Shown: in pieces, positions 4,465 through 5,520 of the stretch
Numbering within the stretch: the stretch's first letter is position 1
How the letters are laid out: each line of letters opens with the position of its first letter
From: an uncultured Armatimonadota bacterium
Lineage (GTDB): Bacteria; Armatimonadota; Armatimonadia; Armatimonadales; Armatimonadaceae
Direction: 5' to 3'
Assembly: GCA_903924445.1 (NCBI GenBank)
Contig: CAIYBQ010000363.1
Coordinates: forward strand, 1-5,520
Length of the DNA stretch: 5,520 nucleotides
Made by a program: the position numbers and the translations under genes
Notes under the pieces: model-generated
The model's database searches: none
Told to the model about the DNA's origin: nothing
The model's input: only the letters and a program-made list of their open reading frames with translations

Positions 4465-5520
4465 CAGCTTTCGACTCCATCCGGTGTAACCCGCCACACC
4501 TTGGCATCCGCGACCAGACTCTGCGGAAGTGAGCTCAAGTCCGTCGTCGTGATAAATGTCTGCGCACCCGTGCGTGAGCGCGAAAAAATACGACTGCGGC
4601 GCAAAACATCGAGGTCGGAGAGGACATCATCGAGGAGCACAATCGGGCTCTCGCCCACCCACTCTTCGAGCAGCTCCTCCTCCGCGAGGCGCAGTGCGAG
4701 CGCCACCGTACGCTGCTGTCCTTGTGAGCCAAATGTCCGGACATCCACAACTTCCCCACCCGGGGTTGTCATTTGCAAATCGATGTCATCCCGTTGCGGA
4801 CCGCTCAGGCTCGTCCCGCGGGCGATTTCACCACTGCGAATGCGCTCAAACTGCGCGGTGAGCGCGGCGGTGATGCCATCCGGGGATGCATCCTCAAATG
4901 CCACGCACGGCGCGTACTTTACAATCAGACGCTCCCGGTCTCCCGCCAGGCTTTGGTGTATCTGGCTGGCCCTCGGAGCCAGTCCACCAAGAAAGGCCGC
5001 CCGCCGCGACATCACCTTCCCGCCAAAATCACACAGCTGCTGCGTCCAGACATCCAGCGTCTCCGTCCCCGCATCCCCGTGGCGGATACTCCTAAGCAGC
5101 TCATTCCGCTGATTCAGAATTCGGCGATAGGCACCAAGCGTGATTGCATAGCGCGGGCTTGCCTGCGCAAGCTCGTAGTCAAGAAAGCGTCGACGTTCAT
5201 CAGGCTCACCCTGCACAATCGCAAGGTCGGTGCTGGAAAATAGAACCGTGTTCAGATGCCCAAGCAGCTCAGCGACGCGCTGCGAACGCTGGCCATCGAT
5301 GATCGCGCTTTTCCGCTCCCCGCCCGTCCCTTCGGAACCCGGCCGCGCAAAAACCAAGTCGAGTGAGCGTGAACGCCCGATGGCATCCCGGTGCACATCC
5401 GCGCCGATACGCGCAAGCGGCTGGCCGAAGCGGATAAGGTCGATGTCTTTGTGCGAGCGATGGCTTTTACTCGTCGCGAGTGTGTAAAGCGCTTCTAGGA
5501 GAGCCGTTTTGCCATGGCCA
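4464..5520 (-). CDS. recF: DNA replication and repair protein RecF, N-terminus cut by the window edge
   Basis: The frame is open to the right edge, so about 30 N-terminal residues are missing and 351 remain of a usual 360-380. RecF is an SMC-like ABC ATPase. With RecO and RecR it loads RecA at single-strand gaps and at ssDNA-dsDNA junctions. The first visible residues, GHGKTALLEALY, are the end of the Walker A loop. Other family marks are SHRSHKD with the downstream LIRFG, FSSTDLAIVQGEPDERRRFLD, the ABC signature-like SGPQRDD (about 239-245), FGSQGQQRTVALALRLAE (about 263-280) and Walker B IVLLDDVLSDLD (about 293-304). The key ATPase residues in the visible part are intact. recF often follows dnaN, which would lie to the right. 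Its TGA shares one base with the downstream kynureninase start, implying a common transcript. Confidence 0.96.
   Translation of the reverse strand, partial: GHGKTALLEALYTLATSKSHRSHKDIDLIRFGQPLARIGADVHRDAIGRSRSLDLVFARPGSEGTGGERKSAIIDGQRSQRVAELLGHLNTVLFSSTDLAIVQGEPDERRRFLDYELAQASPRYAITLGAYRRILNQRNELLRSIRHGDAGTETLDVWTQQLCDFGGKVMSRRAAFLGGLAPRASQIHQSLAGDRERLIVKYAPCVAFEDASPDGITAALTAQFERIRSGEIARGTSLSGPQRDDIDLQMTTPGGEVVDVRTFGSQGQQRTVALALRLAEEELLEEWVGESPIVLLDDVLSDLDVLRRSRIFSRSRTGAQTFITTTDLSSLPQSLVADAKVWRVTPDGVES

Overview
The window is bacterial DNA of moderately high G+C, with compact genes, Shine-Dalgarno sites and several intrinsic terminators. The phylum cannot be fixed from sequence alone. A one-heme secreted protein with an Asn-Tyr-Arg-Gly / FAGFDDAAEAKKAGV segment, together with a glycine-rich single-RRM protein, reminds me of Armatimonadota and neighbouring phyla. 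That is a weak recollection, not a result.

Layout. Positions 1-258 hold a nearly perfect tandem duplication (period 139 bp). Each copy carries what looks like the last codons of a gene, a stop and a rho-independent terminator. After a 168-bp spacer comes a plus-strand atypical short-chain dehydrogenase (427-1053). A bidirectional terminator (1065-1097) separates it from a convergent minus-strand gene for a glycine-rich RNA-binding protein (1112-1609). That gene has a long, repeat-bearing upstream region (1610-2008). Next, all on the minus strand, are a terminator (2009-2047), a secreted CxxCH protein with an Ala-rich helical C-terminus (2084-2674) with its own TATAAT promoter (2772-2802), an unrecognised 97-residue protein (2833-3126), a kynureninase (3235-4464), and recF running off the right edge (4464-5520).

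How they fit together. recF and the kynureninase gene share one base (TGATG) and are almost certainly co-transcribed and translationally coupled, although DNA repair and tryptophan catabolism have no obvious functional link. The other genes look like single transcription units. I see no phage, transposon, CRISPR, toxin-antitoxin or tRNA/rRNA signal, and no clear multi-gene novel system. The observations most worth following up are the tandem terminator duplication, the dehydrogenase lacking the catalytic Tyr, the patterned leader of the RNA-binding protein gene, and the recF-kynU coupling.
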